Shown here: positions 12,154 to 24,900 of the stretch, piece after piece
Numbering within the stretch: the stretch's first letter is position 1
Layout: each line of letters begins with the position of its first letter
Source of the DNA: Diplosphaera chodatii
Taxonomy: Eukaryota > Chlorophyta > Trebouxiophyceae > Prasiolales > Stichococcaceae
Length of the DNA: 64,000 nucleotides
Assembly: GCA_032358165.1 (NCBI GenBank)
Contig: JAALGY010000008.1
Location: 1,488,001-1,552,000, forward strand
Reading direction: 5' to 3'
The notes under the pieces: generated by a model
Told to the model about the DNA's origin: nothing
What the model saw: the letters and a program-made list of their open reading frames with translations, nothing else
Database searches by the model: none
Position numbers and translations under genes: made by a program

Positions 12154-15100
12154 ATGCTCAGCGGCACGGCGCTGCCGCAACAAGCATGCACGGCAAAGTA
12201 TCGCAGCTGGCAGCCCATGGTCAGTCGGAACACCGCAAGCGCCGCGAACGGCTGTGGTCTCACGATTCCGTTCCCTGGCAGCGCGCCGGCGGTGACAGGC
12301 CGGCATGGCGCAGTTCCCTCGGCGGCATACATGCAGCCAGCGATCAGCTGCCGTACAGGGGTGTCACATGCGAGGATTGCAGCAGGCACAGCGGCCAGCA
12401 GATGCATCCGGGCACGTTGGCGTCGGCATGCAGCACAATGGCAGAGCAGCACGGCACCGCATGCGGCAGCCGGTGCGGCACGGCAGCCCGCCGAAGCATC
12501 CCGGCCGCGCTGGAGTGGCAATCTCCTGTCGCGCAATGCGGAGCTGCTGCAGCGACTCGCCTGGACGGCGTTGCTGGCGGCGCTGATGCGTGTCGGCTGC
12601 TTCATCCCGCTGGCGGACATTGCCCGTGCTGCGGGACCCGCCGCCTCGGGTACCCAACCCCATGCTGCGCCGTCGGTTGTGGCACCCTTCGGTATCCTGT
12701 ACTTTAGTGGAGCACGGAGGCAGAGCTTGGACGCTTGTGAGCTCAGCGCGGTGTGGCTGCCACAGGGGCGGCGGACCAGCTGCTGCACAGCGCGGCCGAG
12801 CTGCCGGCGAACCTGTTTGAGGTCGGCTTCGCGCCCTACTTCTTCGTGACCATCTGCATGGCGCTGCTGGTCGGCAACGCCCAGTCGCTGGGCCTGGCTG
12901 TCCTTGAACACTGGCGCGAGGGCGGCATCGAGGTGATGGCCATCGGCACAGGGCTTGCATGAATGTAACTGGTGCTCGAGCTGGTGTTTTGCCTGCCCTC
13001 TCCAACTGCCCACGTACTTGTAGCGGCTCTCAGTTCTTAACACACTGTGCGGGAATGGCACATGTTCCAGCCTGAGCAGAGCTGCACCATGCTTACAGGG
13101 CAGGGCATCATTTGAACGCACAACAAACATCCTGACAGCTGTCGTGGGCCTGGCCATGGTGCGCCGCTGGCACCCCGCCCAAGTCGTGCTGCACCATGTC
13201 GTGACTATGCACGAAGTACCTTCTGCTGTCTCCAAACCGCTGTAGTTTGCAGTGACCGTGAGTGTGCAACTCCAGGCTACTTGCATCAGTTGGTACCCTG
13301 GCGTAAGGCTCATGCATCGCTTTGCTGGCTTGTGATCACTGCAGGGTTGGCTGACCGCCCAGCGGTACCTGCCCCATGCACTGGCGCTGCAGCGCCGCCT
13401 GTTTGTGTGGTCCACCGCCGCACAGCTGGCAGCCGGGACGTGCATCCTGATATGGCTGTGCAACTGGGTGAAGGACAAGGGCCTCAGCGATGGCTACAGC
13501 CTCGTCTTCGGCCTCAACATCTCAGCGGGTCAGGCGCAATTACAGTCAAGCACTGCACCCCAGCGTCTGCCAGGCTGCCGCTTGCGGCACACTAGTGGAT
13601 GTCAGCATTGACGCTGATACCGCCAGGATGACATGGCCAGGTGTGTGATCTGTACATGCCCACGTCCAGCGGCCAGTCCACTTGACATACCCCAGTCCTT
13701 TGTCTGTGGCAGGCATCGTGGCGCATGTGGCGCGCGCGCTGCCGGTGGTGGTCAGCGCGGGGGTGCCGCCCCGCTTCTACGCGCAGTGCTGCGCGGCGTA
13801 CGCGGGCCTGACGCTGGCGGCGGTGGCGCTGACGCGCACGGAGCTGCTGCTGCCGCTCGTCCACTTCCGCACCCACAGCGCCGGCAAGGTCGGTGCCTTT
13901 AATGCACTGCCCGCTGTACCACAGCACATTCCCTCTGTCCGTGTCTGCACTTTGCTGTTGTGTGGCCGGCAGGCGACAGCGGCCGCCCTAATCCAGTCTG
14001 TGAGTGTAGCCACAAGGGTATCTGAACTGCAAAATCGCAATCAGCTAGCCAGCAGCTCGGCATGGGCAGGGTGCTGCTGTGGCGCCTGCAGGTCGGAGGC
14101 CGGGGGCGGGCGCCCGAGGCTGCGGACGACCTGGCCGTCAGGGACACGGGGCTGGACGGCAAGCCGCTGGGCGGCCTGTCGTACTCGGACACGCTGCCGC
14201 TGCGCATGTGCCCCGGCGGCATGATGTCGCTCATCTACGCCTCCGTCGTGCTCGCCGCGCTGGGTGAGCGGCGCATGCCCGCAAGCAGTTGGCACTCCTC
14301 CTGCCGATGCAGGCTGACCTGCAGAAGCGTGGGTGTCAGCAGCGTGTCCGGCGCATGCTGTGGGCAGAGCAGTGGATCCACGCGCCATCGTAACACCTAG
14401 CTCTCTCCACACACAGGCGGCCGCGTTTTCAACCGGAACATGCTGGCGGTGTGGGGCCTGGGCACGCATGTCGCCTACTGCTGCGTGCTGTGCGCGACGG
14501 TGTGCGCCATGGAGGTTGTCGGCAAGGTCATGGGCGACACCCCCAACGGCATCGCCAAGTCGCTCGTGCAGGTGACCGCAACTGGTGTACTTCAGGCTTG
14601 ACAGCCTGAAACCACCCCTGGCTGTGGCATACATGCCCCAGCTTGGAGGGTGTGAGAGTTTGCCACGTCTATCATCCGACGGCTGACCTGCGGGCGGTGC
14701 CTTCCCTGTGCTGCAGCTCGATGTGGGCATCCGGGGCAAGGCGCCCGGCCCCGAGACAGCCGCTTACATCGACGCGCTGGACGGCCAGCTGCGTGTGATC
14801 GGTGCGCCTGCCCGTCGGAGCTCGGCTGGTGTCCGACAGGACCCATTCGGCCTCCGCTGTATGCCATGAACCTTCACCTGCCCGATGACGCAGCTGCACA
14901 CGGGGCTTAGAATATCCTCTCCATCGCCTACATCGCTGGATGTTTACCAGTTGGTGATGCCATTTCACGCGTGCAGGCGGCTGCGCCATGGGTCTGCTTG
15001 CGGTGGCGGCACACGCCTTCGATGCCTGGTGCATCCACCGAGTGGGCGTCACTGCAGCCTCGTCCAGCCTGCTGCTCCTCGCCAGCCTCGCCTCTGGCAC

Positions 15101-15333
15101 CATCACGCAGGTGCGCTGCCCGGTGGTCGCACGCACGTGTCAGCCCTGCAGTCATGGTCCGTGGCGCCCTGCAAACTGGCAAGGGCGCGTTGGCATGAAC
15201 CCTGCATGGAGCACCAAGTCGAGCAGCAACCTGACCCACATGTAATGTGGGGATGCAGGTGCGGACGCTGCTGCAGAAGCCGGCGCTGCAGAAGCTGATG
15301 CAGCGGGAGACTGAGGCGCTGCAGCTGATGTGA
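12154..15333 (+). CDS. SCY2: Plastid preprotein translocase subunit SecY, SCY2-like
   Basis: Multi-spanning channel subunit of a plastid Sec translocon. Exons: 12154..12649, 12766..12932, 13345..13528, 13713..13888, 14092..14263, 14417..14571, 14717..14801, 14977..15110 and 15259..15333. They sum to 1644 nt and 547 residues, with all phases agreeing. The first about 130 residues are Ala/Arg/Ser-rich without acidic clusters, like a transit peptide. The SecY signatures follow in order: RVGCFIPLADI, LFEVGFAPYFFVTI, the LIWLCNWVKDKGLSDGYSLV loop, SDTLPLRMCPGGMMSLIYAS and DVGIRGKAPGPETAAYID before the last membrane segments. Sequence identity to bacterial SecY is clearly low, with MCPGGM where SecY1 types have NTAGVMP. 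This and the nuclear location favour the envelope paralogue SCY2 over thylakoid SCY1; that distinction is inference. The start chosen is the ATG opening the transit-peptide frame. Confidence 0.88.
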
Positions 15334-15486
15334 TCGTTAATTTCATCGCAGCAGAAACAGCTGGGTGCAGCTGCACCATCATGGTCTGGCAGAACCACGG
15401 CTTGTGGCACCACGTCGGCATCCAGCCTGTGACGCAACGAGACTGTATGTACATTTGCCTCAGACAACCTGATTCGGGCATGGTGG

Positions 15487-15491
15487 TGTAA
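15487..15491 (+). terminator. TGTAA polyadenylation motif of SCY2
   Basis: Green-algal consensus TGTAA, 154 nt after the SCY2 stop codon. Cleavage would be expected about 10-25 nt further on. Confidence 0.5.
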
Positions 15492-15807
15492 AGATGGGCA
15501 TTGTGCCATGATGGGCATGCTGATTTGGCATGGTCATTTCCAGGCTATGTTATGCTGCAATTACCCTTATGCATGTATGTTGCGGTGTCTAAAGGCATCA
15601 AAGTACAACTATACACTAGCTCATCTTGGACATGTCGGACTTCTTTCGGATGTATGAATTCGGCAGGGTTGCAGCCCATGAATGCAACATGGTGCAAGGA
15701 TGCACAACTGAGGTGTCTACTCATGTATACAGTGCAAGTCCGACGTTCAGTGCTGACACAATTCCGGCGGTGCTGCACGTGGCATGGTATGCTGCCTCTG
15801 GAGCTGA

Positions 15808-15954
15808 TCAGCCCCCGGCCGGCGTCGGTCCACCATAACCCCCGGTTGCGGCATTGGGTGAAAAGGCGCCCGGGGTGCTGGGTGGAGCGATGGGGACTGG
15901 GGGCGCCGGTAGGAGGCCGGGCGCCCGCGGGACGGGCGGCTGCAGCGGGGCGCC
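15808..15954 (-). repeat. Terminal Pro-rich exon module with stop codon
   Basis: Exon of 147 nt beginning GAPLQPPVPRAPG and ending in a stop. It is homologous to the Pro-rich exons at 20667..20880 and about 18480-18647, and more distantly to those at 23190-23372 and about 25790-25890. In those upstream copies the reading frame stays open, so this copy closes the gene. Confidence 0.7.
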
Positions 15955-18900
15955 CTGCACAGTTATGCCCGGCGGCAACATGACGACCGTCAACAGCATG
16001 CAAGCATGTGTAGAGCACCTTTGGCTCGTGACTGCGCCCACGCTGCATTGCGAGCCTGTTGCAGTTCCCACAGCAGTACAACAGTATGCAGCGCACCTTG
16101 CCAGTAGCCTTGGCGGGGGCGGGCGGTACAGGAACACTGGCAGCGGCGGCAGTACTGGCAGCGGCAGCAGAGGCGGAGGAGCCCTGTGATGCATTACGCA
16201 TGCATTGCCAAGAAGACCGCATAAAGGCATGCCCCATCACAAGAAAATCATGCGCATAAGGGTCCGGATGCAGGATGCTCCCAGTCGTGGGCTGACACAT
16301 CAAGGTTGATGACTGTGCAGCAGCTGAGGGCGAGGCGGCAACTTGCCTGCAGCACTGCGCCAGCTGATGCTGCAGCTGTAGCGGATGCAGACGCCTGCAT
16401 ACCCACACAGCTATCAGCATGCAGAGCTATGTACCATGGTCACAAAAGGCAGCTGATTGGCGATTGCTGTTGAGAAAGTAGGGCGCACCGCGGCAGTGGC
16501 AGTGACGGCAGCTACCGTGGCCGCAGTTGCATTGCCTGTCGAAGCTGCATGGCAAGTCACTCAAACGATAAGTGCCTGCCACCTTGATGCCGAAGAGCCG
16601 ACATTGTGCTACAGGTGGCACACCGCCAGGAGTCTCATTGAGGCGCCCACGGTGCCCGTGTCCTACCAGCAGTGGCGGCCGAGGAAGCAGCGGAAGCAGC
16701 AGTGCTGGCGGCGGAGGCCGCTGCGGCGGCGCCTGCCACCTGGGCGGTGGATGCGATGGTGGCGGTGGCGCTGGCGACTGCGGCGGTGGAGGCGGCCGCC
16801 GCGGCGCGGGCTGCGGTCCCACGGGTGGCTGCTGCAGCGGCGGAGGCGGAGGCGGCCGCGGAAGCAGAGGCAGCAGCGGAGGCCGCAGCAGCTGCCGCGA
16901 CGGTGCTGTTGCCGCCCGCGGCGCTTTCAGAGGCTGCGGCTGCCGCTGAAGCTCTGCATCAGGCAGGCAAGCTCTGGCTGCTACACTTGGGCGCCTCCAA
17001 GTGCTTCGCGCCGACGCCATGATGCACACCACACGCAATGATCCACAGCGCCAAGGCCCACCCTATTGTGGCAGCCGCTGCAGAGCCAGCGGCCGCAGCC
17101 ACATTGCCAGAGGCGGCGGCACTCCCGGCTGAGGCGGTCGCACTGGCGGTGGTGCTCGCTGCGGATGCTGCCGAGGTGGCGCCGGCTGAGGAGGCGGCTG
17201 CCGCGGCGTTGGAGGTGATGGTGGCGATGGCGCGGGCCAGCAGTGCCAGGAAGTCGGCGAGCGAGGTGCCGGTGGAGGCTGCAGCCTGTGCACATACCCA
17301 CGGGCACCGATCAGGCGCCCTTGCTGGTGATGTGTTCTCAATCATGCACAGGAGCAGGCGCTGCAGGAGCACCGACGAGAGGCGGTCCGCAGCTGCGAGC
17401 AGCATGGCTGCAACACCCTGGACAATGCGTATCATCACAGCTCGGCCGAGTACTCACGGAAGCGGCGGCGGTGGCGGATACGGTGCTGACGGTGGACGCG
17501 CGTGCGGCCGCCGCGGCCTGGGCGCTTGCTCCGGCGGCGCCGGCGGCAGAAGCGGCGGCGTTGCCTGCACAGAAACTAGCCCCGTTGTACCCCGTGACAG
17601 GCTACGGTTGATTGGGAGGCCATAAAGTTGACTGGAGCTTGTTCGACCATCACAACGATGGTCTGCTTTGCTGGAACATGCAGCGGAGCCATGCTGGGCA
17701 TGACAGACGCCTCCGCAGATGCTGTCCAGCCGGCGGCGCACCTGCGCTGGCCGTGGCGGCGGCGGCGGCGCGGGCAACGCCGGCGGTGCTGTTGGCCCCC
17801 ACCGCGCCGGCAACCGTTGCTGCGGCGCTGGCTGCGGCGCTTGCTGCAGCGGCGGTGCGATTCTGCAGGCGCATGGTGGCAGGGCTCAGACTGCTGTTCC
17901 ACAGCCTGCATGCTCTGACGAGGGGATCGTCGTGGACTGCAAAGGCTCGCGGAGGTACAATGCAGCTGTGCCGTGAACACGACGGGAAACGGTGGTGTGG
18001 GGGCAGGTGCCCTGCTCACCGCGCCTGCCCGGGCGGCAGCCGAAGCTGCAGCGTCGGCAGTGGCGGCTGCGGCGCTGACTGCGCTGGCTGCTGCAGCTGC
18101 ATTGGCAGTCCCTGCACCCACAGCTTAGCCCTTTAGTCATATGCTCCGCAGGCGCTTGCTGCAAAGCGCTGCTCACTGTACCTTTCTGGGGGAGGAGAGA
18201 CATGCATGACTGGTGCAATCCCGCACCCACTGACGAGCTGGCTGTGACTGCAGCGGAGGCGGCCCCCGCGGCGGCAGACGCCGCAGCTGTGGCGACAGCG
18301 CCTGCGTTCATGCATCATGGACGCAGATGACATGCCGTTAACAGTCATCTAGTTACAGCCAGCATTTCGATCTGAGAAAGACGTGATCTCATTCTTGGTT
18401 GCAGTGCAAAGCATGCATAAAAGCATGCTGCCAACAGCGTTGCACTCGCAACTGGGGACACGAGCACAGGCTCTGCCGCCGTATGCTCACTGGCGGCAGT
18501 GGGGCCCTTGGAGGGAGCAGGCCTCGGCGTGGCAGAGGGCGCTTTGGAGGGCGCTGGTGTCGGCGCCGCTGCGGTGGGCTGTGCGGTGGGGACGGGTGCC
18601 CGCCCAGCGGCAACAGCCTGCGGGAAGGCGGATGGCATGTCAAACACGTGCCGCAGAGTGTACCAGAGCTATCGGACCTCCACACTACACGGGGTGCTTG
18701 CAAGGCAGAGCATAGTCTAGTTAAATGGATAGTGCAGCCAGCAATTGCCGGCAGAAGCGGCAGCCGTCGCCGTGGCAGACGCTTATGGGCTGATGAACAC
18801 CATCCTCTTCATGATAACACGCAGCATAAGGCGCACATGGCAGTTCCAGCAATGCAAAGCAGCATATGGCATGTAGTAACAGCACTCATCACCGCGGCGG

Positions 18901-21900
18901 TGGCAGTAGCGGCGGCGGCGGTGGCGGCTGTAGCATTGCCGGAGGCAGCTGCATTGCAGTAACACACGTCACACGGATCCGCCTAGGACTGTGGTGTCAC
19001 ATTTGTCCAGAAGTCTGCCATGCAGCGGCCAAGGATTGAATGAGGGGTTCGTACTGGCTGAGGCTGTGGAGGCAGCGGCAGCCGCGGCCGAGCTTGCGGA
19101 GGATGCAGCCGCCGTGGCCCCGGCTGCCTGAGCTGTCGAGGCGACAGAAGCTGTGGCACTGGCAACCGCAGCACTGGTCGCTGCCGCAGCCTGCTTGGCT
19201 GCACGATGACAATCACAGCAGCTTCTGAGCATATGGCTGACCAGCAACGTTCCTTCGTCAGGAATGGCAGCCATGCGCTGTTGACAGGCCTCCTGACATC
19301 GGCTCCTGTCGATTCGAACCTGCAGGGCTGCCAGTGGATGCTGCTGCAGCAGCCGAGGCAGACGCTGCAGCCGACGCTGTTGCAGCTGTGGAAGCAGCTG
19401 CTGCGGCTGACGCTTGGGGGCTGGCGCCAGCCGCACTAGCCGACGCAGCTGCGGTCGCAGCGGCCCTGCAGTGGATCAGGCGCTGTCTCAAGAAGACACA
19501 GCACCCTGCACTGCCACAGTCTTGTACTGTCAGCACACGGTGTCGTTTGTTCAGCTCCATGATGATCACCTGGTCGTGGCAGTGGCAGCGGCGGTGGCAG
19601 CGGCTGTGGCGTTGCCGGCAGCAGCAGCGCTGGCCGCTGCGGCCGTGGAGCTGGCGGTCGCGCTGGCAGCTGCGGCTGCTGATGTGGCTCCGGCTGATGA
19701 GGCTGAGGCCGCGGCGTTGTTGGTGATGGTGGCGATGGCACGCGCAATGGCTGCCAGCAGGTCGGCAATCGATGTGCCAGTGGCAGCCGAAGCCTGCGAT
19801 GCAGATCGTTTGCCGATGCATAGTCCTCCGCCTTGCGCGTGTCGCTGCACCATGCCTACTGGCAGCCAAGGCACCGTCCACCAAAGCGTGAACATGGGCG
19901 CACAGAACGAGGCGCACCGAGGCGGCCGCAGTAGCGGAGACGCCACTGACTACACTGGCCTGCGCCGCAGCCTGCGCAGTTGAGTTTGCACCGGCAGAAG
20001 CAACGGCCGCAGAGGCAGCAGACCCTGCACAGCACCATAGCTGCTGGGGCAGAACCCTGCGTAAATTTACATCAAGGATTCCCCGTGTCTACCCATGCCC
20101 ATGCTCGCACTTAGGTGCATTGCTGCCCGCTTGCGCACCTGCAGCGGCGGTTGCGGATGCAGCGGCACGTGCGACGCCTGCGGTGCTGTTGGAGCCAACT
20201 GCAGTGGCCACGCTAGACGCTGCAGCGGCTGCAGCCCTGGCCTGGGCCGCCACTTCAGTCTGCATGAGAAGTGGGCTCACAGCTGTGTCCGATGTCCATT
20301 TGCACCGAGCGCGCTGCATGTGTGTGCATGGTGGCAACCCCCACATGCTTTGCCACAATTGGCCAGTCAGTATCCCATACATGACAAGCAGATAGTCACC
20401 GCAATGCAACGTGCACCTGGCCAGCAGCAGCTGCAGCTGATGCGGCTGCGTTTGCTGTGGCCGCTGCTGATGCAGTGGCCGAGGCCGCGGCAGAAGCGCT
20501 GGCAGTGTTCACGCTTGCCGCAGCAGTGGTGGCAGCAGCCGCGGCGCCTGCTGCCGCCGATGCAGCCGCTGTCGCAGTGGCTGCAGCCCCTGCATGCAGC
20601 ATTACAATGAGCTCCAGCTGGTGCGTGACACAGCCTGCGCACGGACCACTGGCAACTGGTGCTCACCGGCGGCAGTGGGGGCTTTGGAGGGCGCCGGCGT
20701 GGGCGGTGGCATTGGCGACGGTGTGGGTGGTGCGCTGGCGGGCTGCGGCGTGGGGACAGCCACCTTCCCGGTGGCCAGGCCCGCTGAGAAGGCGGTCGGG
20801 GTGCCGGGGGGAGCAACAGGAACAGGCGGCACTGGAATCGTCCCCGGCGCGGGAGGGCGGGGCGGCTGCAGCGGCGTCCCCTGTCACGATGCAATCTGGG
20901 TGACGTGAGGACATTAGCTGACTTGCGGTCAGTGTGCGAACTGCTACGATGGAGCAGTAGTATGAGGATGATGGTAACGCCGCTCTGCATAGTGTTGGAG
21001 GTGGCTGCACCTTGCCGATGGCCTTGGGTGCGGGGGGCGCGGGGACGGAGCGGGTGGCGGCGCTGCTGGCGGCGGCGGCGGACGCGGAGGAGCCCTGCGT
21101 GGGGCACATTGCCTCCGGTCACACAGTGACATGTGGCGCAGCGACGCGGTGTGGCAGGCGCAGGGTGATGGAAAGCACCAGACAGCACCTGCAGAGAGGC
21201 CCCGGACGAGGCGGCGGCTGTTGCACTGGCTGATGCCTGATGACCAGAAGACGGACACAGTTGAAGCCGTCTTTGTGTGGAGATGATGGCAGCAGGACAG
21301 GGTCGACTGCCATAAGGTTAATGCTGCAGACACTGTGAGCACACTGCAGAACGATACCGCAGCGGTGGCAGTGACGGCAGCGGCAGTGGCGGCTGCAGCA
21401 TTGCCCGAGGACGCTGCACCAAAACAAATCACATCACATGCAGTGACCTGTAACTGCACCATTGTGTACACTGAGGCACAGAGAACGAGCAGACCAGCTG
21501 TCAACTGGGGTGGCATGCAGGTCTGTACTGGCTGAGGCTGTGGAGGCGGCGGCGGAGGCGGCGGAGCTTGCAGAGGAGGCAGCTGCGGTGGCTCCCGCTG
21601 CCTGAGCTGTCGATGCGACATTGGCCGTGGCGCTGGCCACAGCAGAAGCCGTTGCCGCAGCAGCCTGCTGGGCTGCATGGTTAGCAGCAGTGCGGTGTGT
21701 CCTTCCAGCTTGAATGCACACATACTGGTATTGATCCTGTCAAGTACACGGTGATCCACCAGTTCGAGACTGCAATGTGCTTCTCCTCAGACCTGCAGGG
21801 CTGCGGGTGGATGCTGCTGCGGCAGCGGAGGCGGATGCTGCAGCCGACGCTGCAGCAGCAGTGGAAGCAGCCGCTGCGGCTGAGGCTTGTGGGCCGGCGC

Positions 21901-24900
21901 CACTGGCACTGGCCGATGCTGCTGCAGCTGCAGCAGCCCTGCAAGGGTCGATGACCATGATGGTAAACTTGTTTTCGTGCAATTAGCATCTCAGCATGCC
22001 ATGCACATGTCAAGGTGCAACACCTTGTTGCACTTCATCTCGTAACAGGATCATCGACCACGCACCTTGTGGTAGCGGAGGCTGCGGCGCTGGCGGCTGC
22101 CGAGGTGTTGCTGGCCGCGACGGCGCTGGCTGCGGAGGCCGTGGCGCTGGCCGTCGCGCGGGCGGCTGCGGCCGCGGTCGTGGCACCGGCTGAGGACGCC
22201 GAGGCGGCGGCGTTGTTGGTGATGGTGGCGATGGCACGTGCTATGGCTGCCAGCAGGTCGGCGATGGATGTGCCGGTGGCGGCCGAGGCCTGCGCAGCAC
22301 CGCAGCGAGTGCACTCTCTCTACTGGCCCTGCCAAGTCTCACCATGTCAACTGTCAGTAGTAGTGTCATCGGCAGGAGCTCCCATACAGAAGATGTGCAG
22401 GACAGGAGGCACACCGAAGCGGCTGAAGAAGCCGAGACACTGCTGACGGCGCTGGCCTGCGCGGCAGCCTGCGCAGTCGAGTTTGCGCCGGCAGAGGCGG
22501 CGGCGGCTGAGGCGGCAGAACCTGCACGATGCGAAGCTCTGAAGCAGAAGCACACGGGTACTGGACTGTCTGCTGTGTTATGTCACATGCTGCCCCGCTT
22601 GCGCACCTGCAGCAGCGGTTGCGGATGCAGCGGCGCTGGCCACGCCTGCCGTGCTGTTGGAGCCGACTGCATTTGCGACAGTGACTGCTGCAGAGGCTGC
22701 GGCTCTGGCTTGCGCCGCCACTTCAGTCTGCAAGCAACATGGCATCTCGGCTATTCGGCTATTCTGCCGATCAGCCGAAGCATGAGCGTGGCAACCTGCA
22801 GCTCGCCTGCTGGTCGCAGCTGCACCGTCAGCCTTGTGGCTCCGCAGGCAGTCGGTCAAGTGCAGTGCAGGGGCTGCTCCAACCTGGCCAGCAGCAGCTG
22901 CGGCTGTGGCGGCAGCGCTTGCTTGTGCAGCTGCCTCTGTGGTGGCCGATGCCGCAGCGGATGCGCCTGCGGTGTTCACGGCGGATGCAGCAGTTGCAGC
23001 AGCGGATGCCGCGCCCGCTGCGGCTGATGCGGCCGCCGTCGCGGTGGCTGCCGCCGCAGCCCCTGCATGCAGTCTCCATTGCTGGTGAGCCAACAAGCGA
23101 CCAGAGGCGCATGCATGCATCGTCAACCGTGACAATGTGTGTCTGGATATGGATGGCCAGTTGCTTCGTGACACGCCACCACCAGCAGCCGGTGGGGTAG
23201 GCGCAGCTGTTGGCGCCTTGACAGGTGTTGGCAGCTTTGCAGGAGGCGCAGGTCGCACTGCGGCCGTCGCCTTGGCGGCTGCCTGTGTGGAGGCCATGGC
23301 AGCAGACGTTTTGGCGATGGGTGCGAGCGTGGCCTTGACAGCCGTGGGCGCGAGTGTTTTGACCGGGGCGCCCTGCATTGCGGGACTTTGACTCAGGGCA
23401 CACGTTCAGTCCTCCTTCAAGATGTACGTGCGGCAAGCCAGCCAGGCGGCCAGCCAGCCAGCCAGCCAGCCAGCCTGCCGACCACGGGCTGGCTGGTGTG
23501 TGCAGACAGAGGTGCTGGTGCCAATCTGCTGCCGACGACCGTGCTCCATGTTGCGGGGTCAAGCTGCAGCCCTGGTCGTCGGAGGTGCAGTGCACAGACC
23601 TGCTGCACGGCGGTCCTGGGGGCGGGGGGTGCGGGGGCGCCCCGGGAGGCGGACGCACCCGCGGCGGCTCCCGCGGCCACATTGCCCTGGCAGGGATTGC
23701 AGCCACCTTCAATCTGCAATCTGGCAAGCTTGCATATCTAGACAGTAGGCTTGCTGCACATATTCCTGTGTGCGCATTGGTGCAGGCATGTAGCACCTGA
23801 ACAGAGGCGCCTGCGGATGCAGCTGCCGCTGCCGATGCACTCGCCTGCATGTGGCAAATGCATATGCAGGTAACACATCTCGGGCTGTGTGCCGAGCTGA
23901 GCATCTGCAGAGCAGTGGCCTGTGGAGTTTGCATGAAAGGAGGTGGGGAGCGCACGGCAGTGGATGCTGAGGCTGCTGCCGTGGCTGCTGCCTCGGTGTT
24001 TTGGGAGGAGGCTGCAGTTGCATCAGCAGCACGATGCCTCAGGGCGTATCATCACACCCTATGGCAGTACAGAAAGCACCCAACATATTCGCTTGGAAGC
24101 ATGCGATACCGTTGACTGGCATAACTGGGGTTGGCCACCTGCTGCGGCAGCGGAGGATGCAGATGAGGCCGCTGAGGACGCTGCCGTCGTCGAAGCTGAT
24201 GATGCTCCCGCAGAGGCCGCGCTGGCTGAGATGGTGGCGGTCGTCTGAGCCACCGCCGCCGCCACAGTGCTGGCGGCAGCAGCTGCAGCTCATCCGCATG
24301 CACAACAGGCCCGTCAGACCACGCCTCACCGTTGTGCAGAACGAGGTTGTGTCACCTAGTCAAGCGCCTGATACATCGGTTCAACCTGAGGCGGGTGCAG
24401 AAGTGCTATGCAGGCTCAATATCAGACATCTCACTTCGCACACTAGTAGGGTGATCGTTCGGAAGCCATATGACATATGCAGCACCTGCACTGCTGCTGA
24501 CTGATGTGCTCGCGCTGGCGGCGGCAGCGGCTGTTGCGCTCACAGAGGCAGCGGCAGCAGCGGATGCAGACGCTGCTGCAGAGGAACTGCCACCCGCTGC
24601 GGTCACTGCAGCGCTGGCGGTGGCTGCAGCGCTTGCAGTGGCTGTTGCTGCCGCAGTTGCTGCGGCCTGCAAGGCACAGGAGCACCTCATGCAACATCTG
24701 TGCTAACAGGGCTGCAGGAAAGGTGGCGGTAGCATGGTTCCACCAGACTGCTGCTGCTGCTGCGCAATCAGTGCCTGTTGTGCTTTGCAAACGGTACAGA
24801 CACAAGCTTGCGCCACCCAGATGCCAGTGCCTGAGTGTTGTTGCTCGTGGCGGCCACGGCTGCACTGGCTGCCGCCGCAGCTGTGGCGGAGGCTGAGGCA

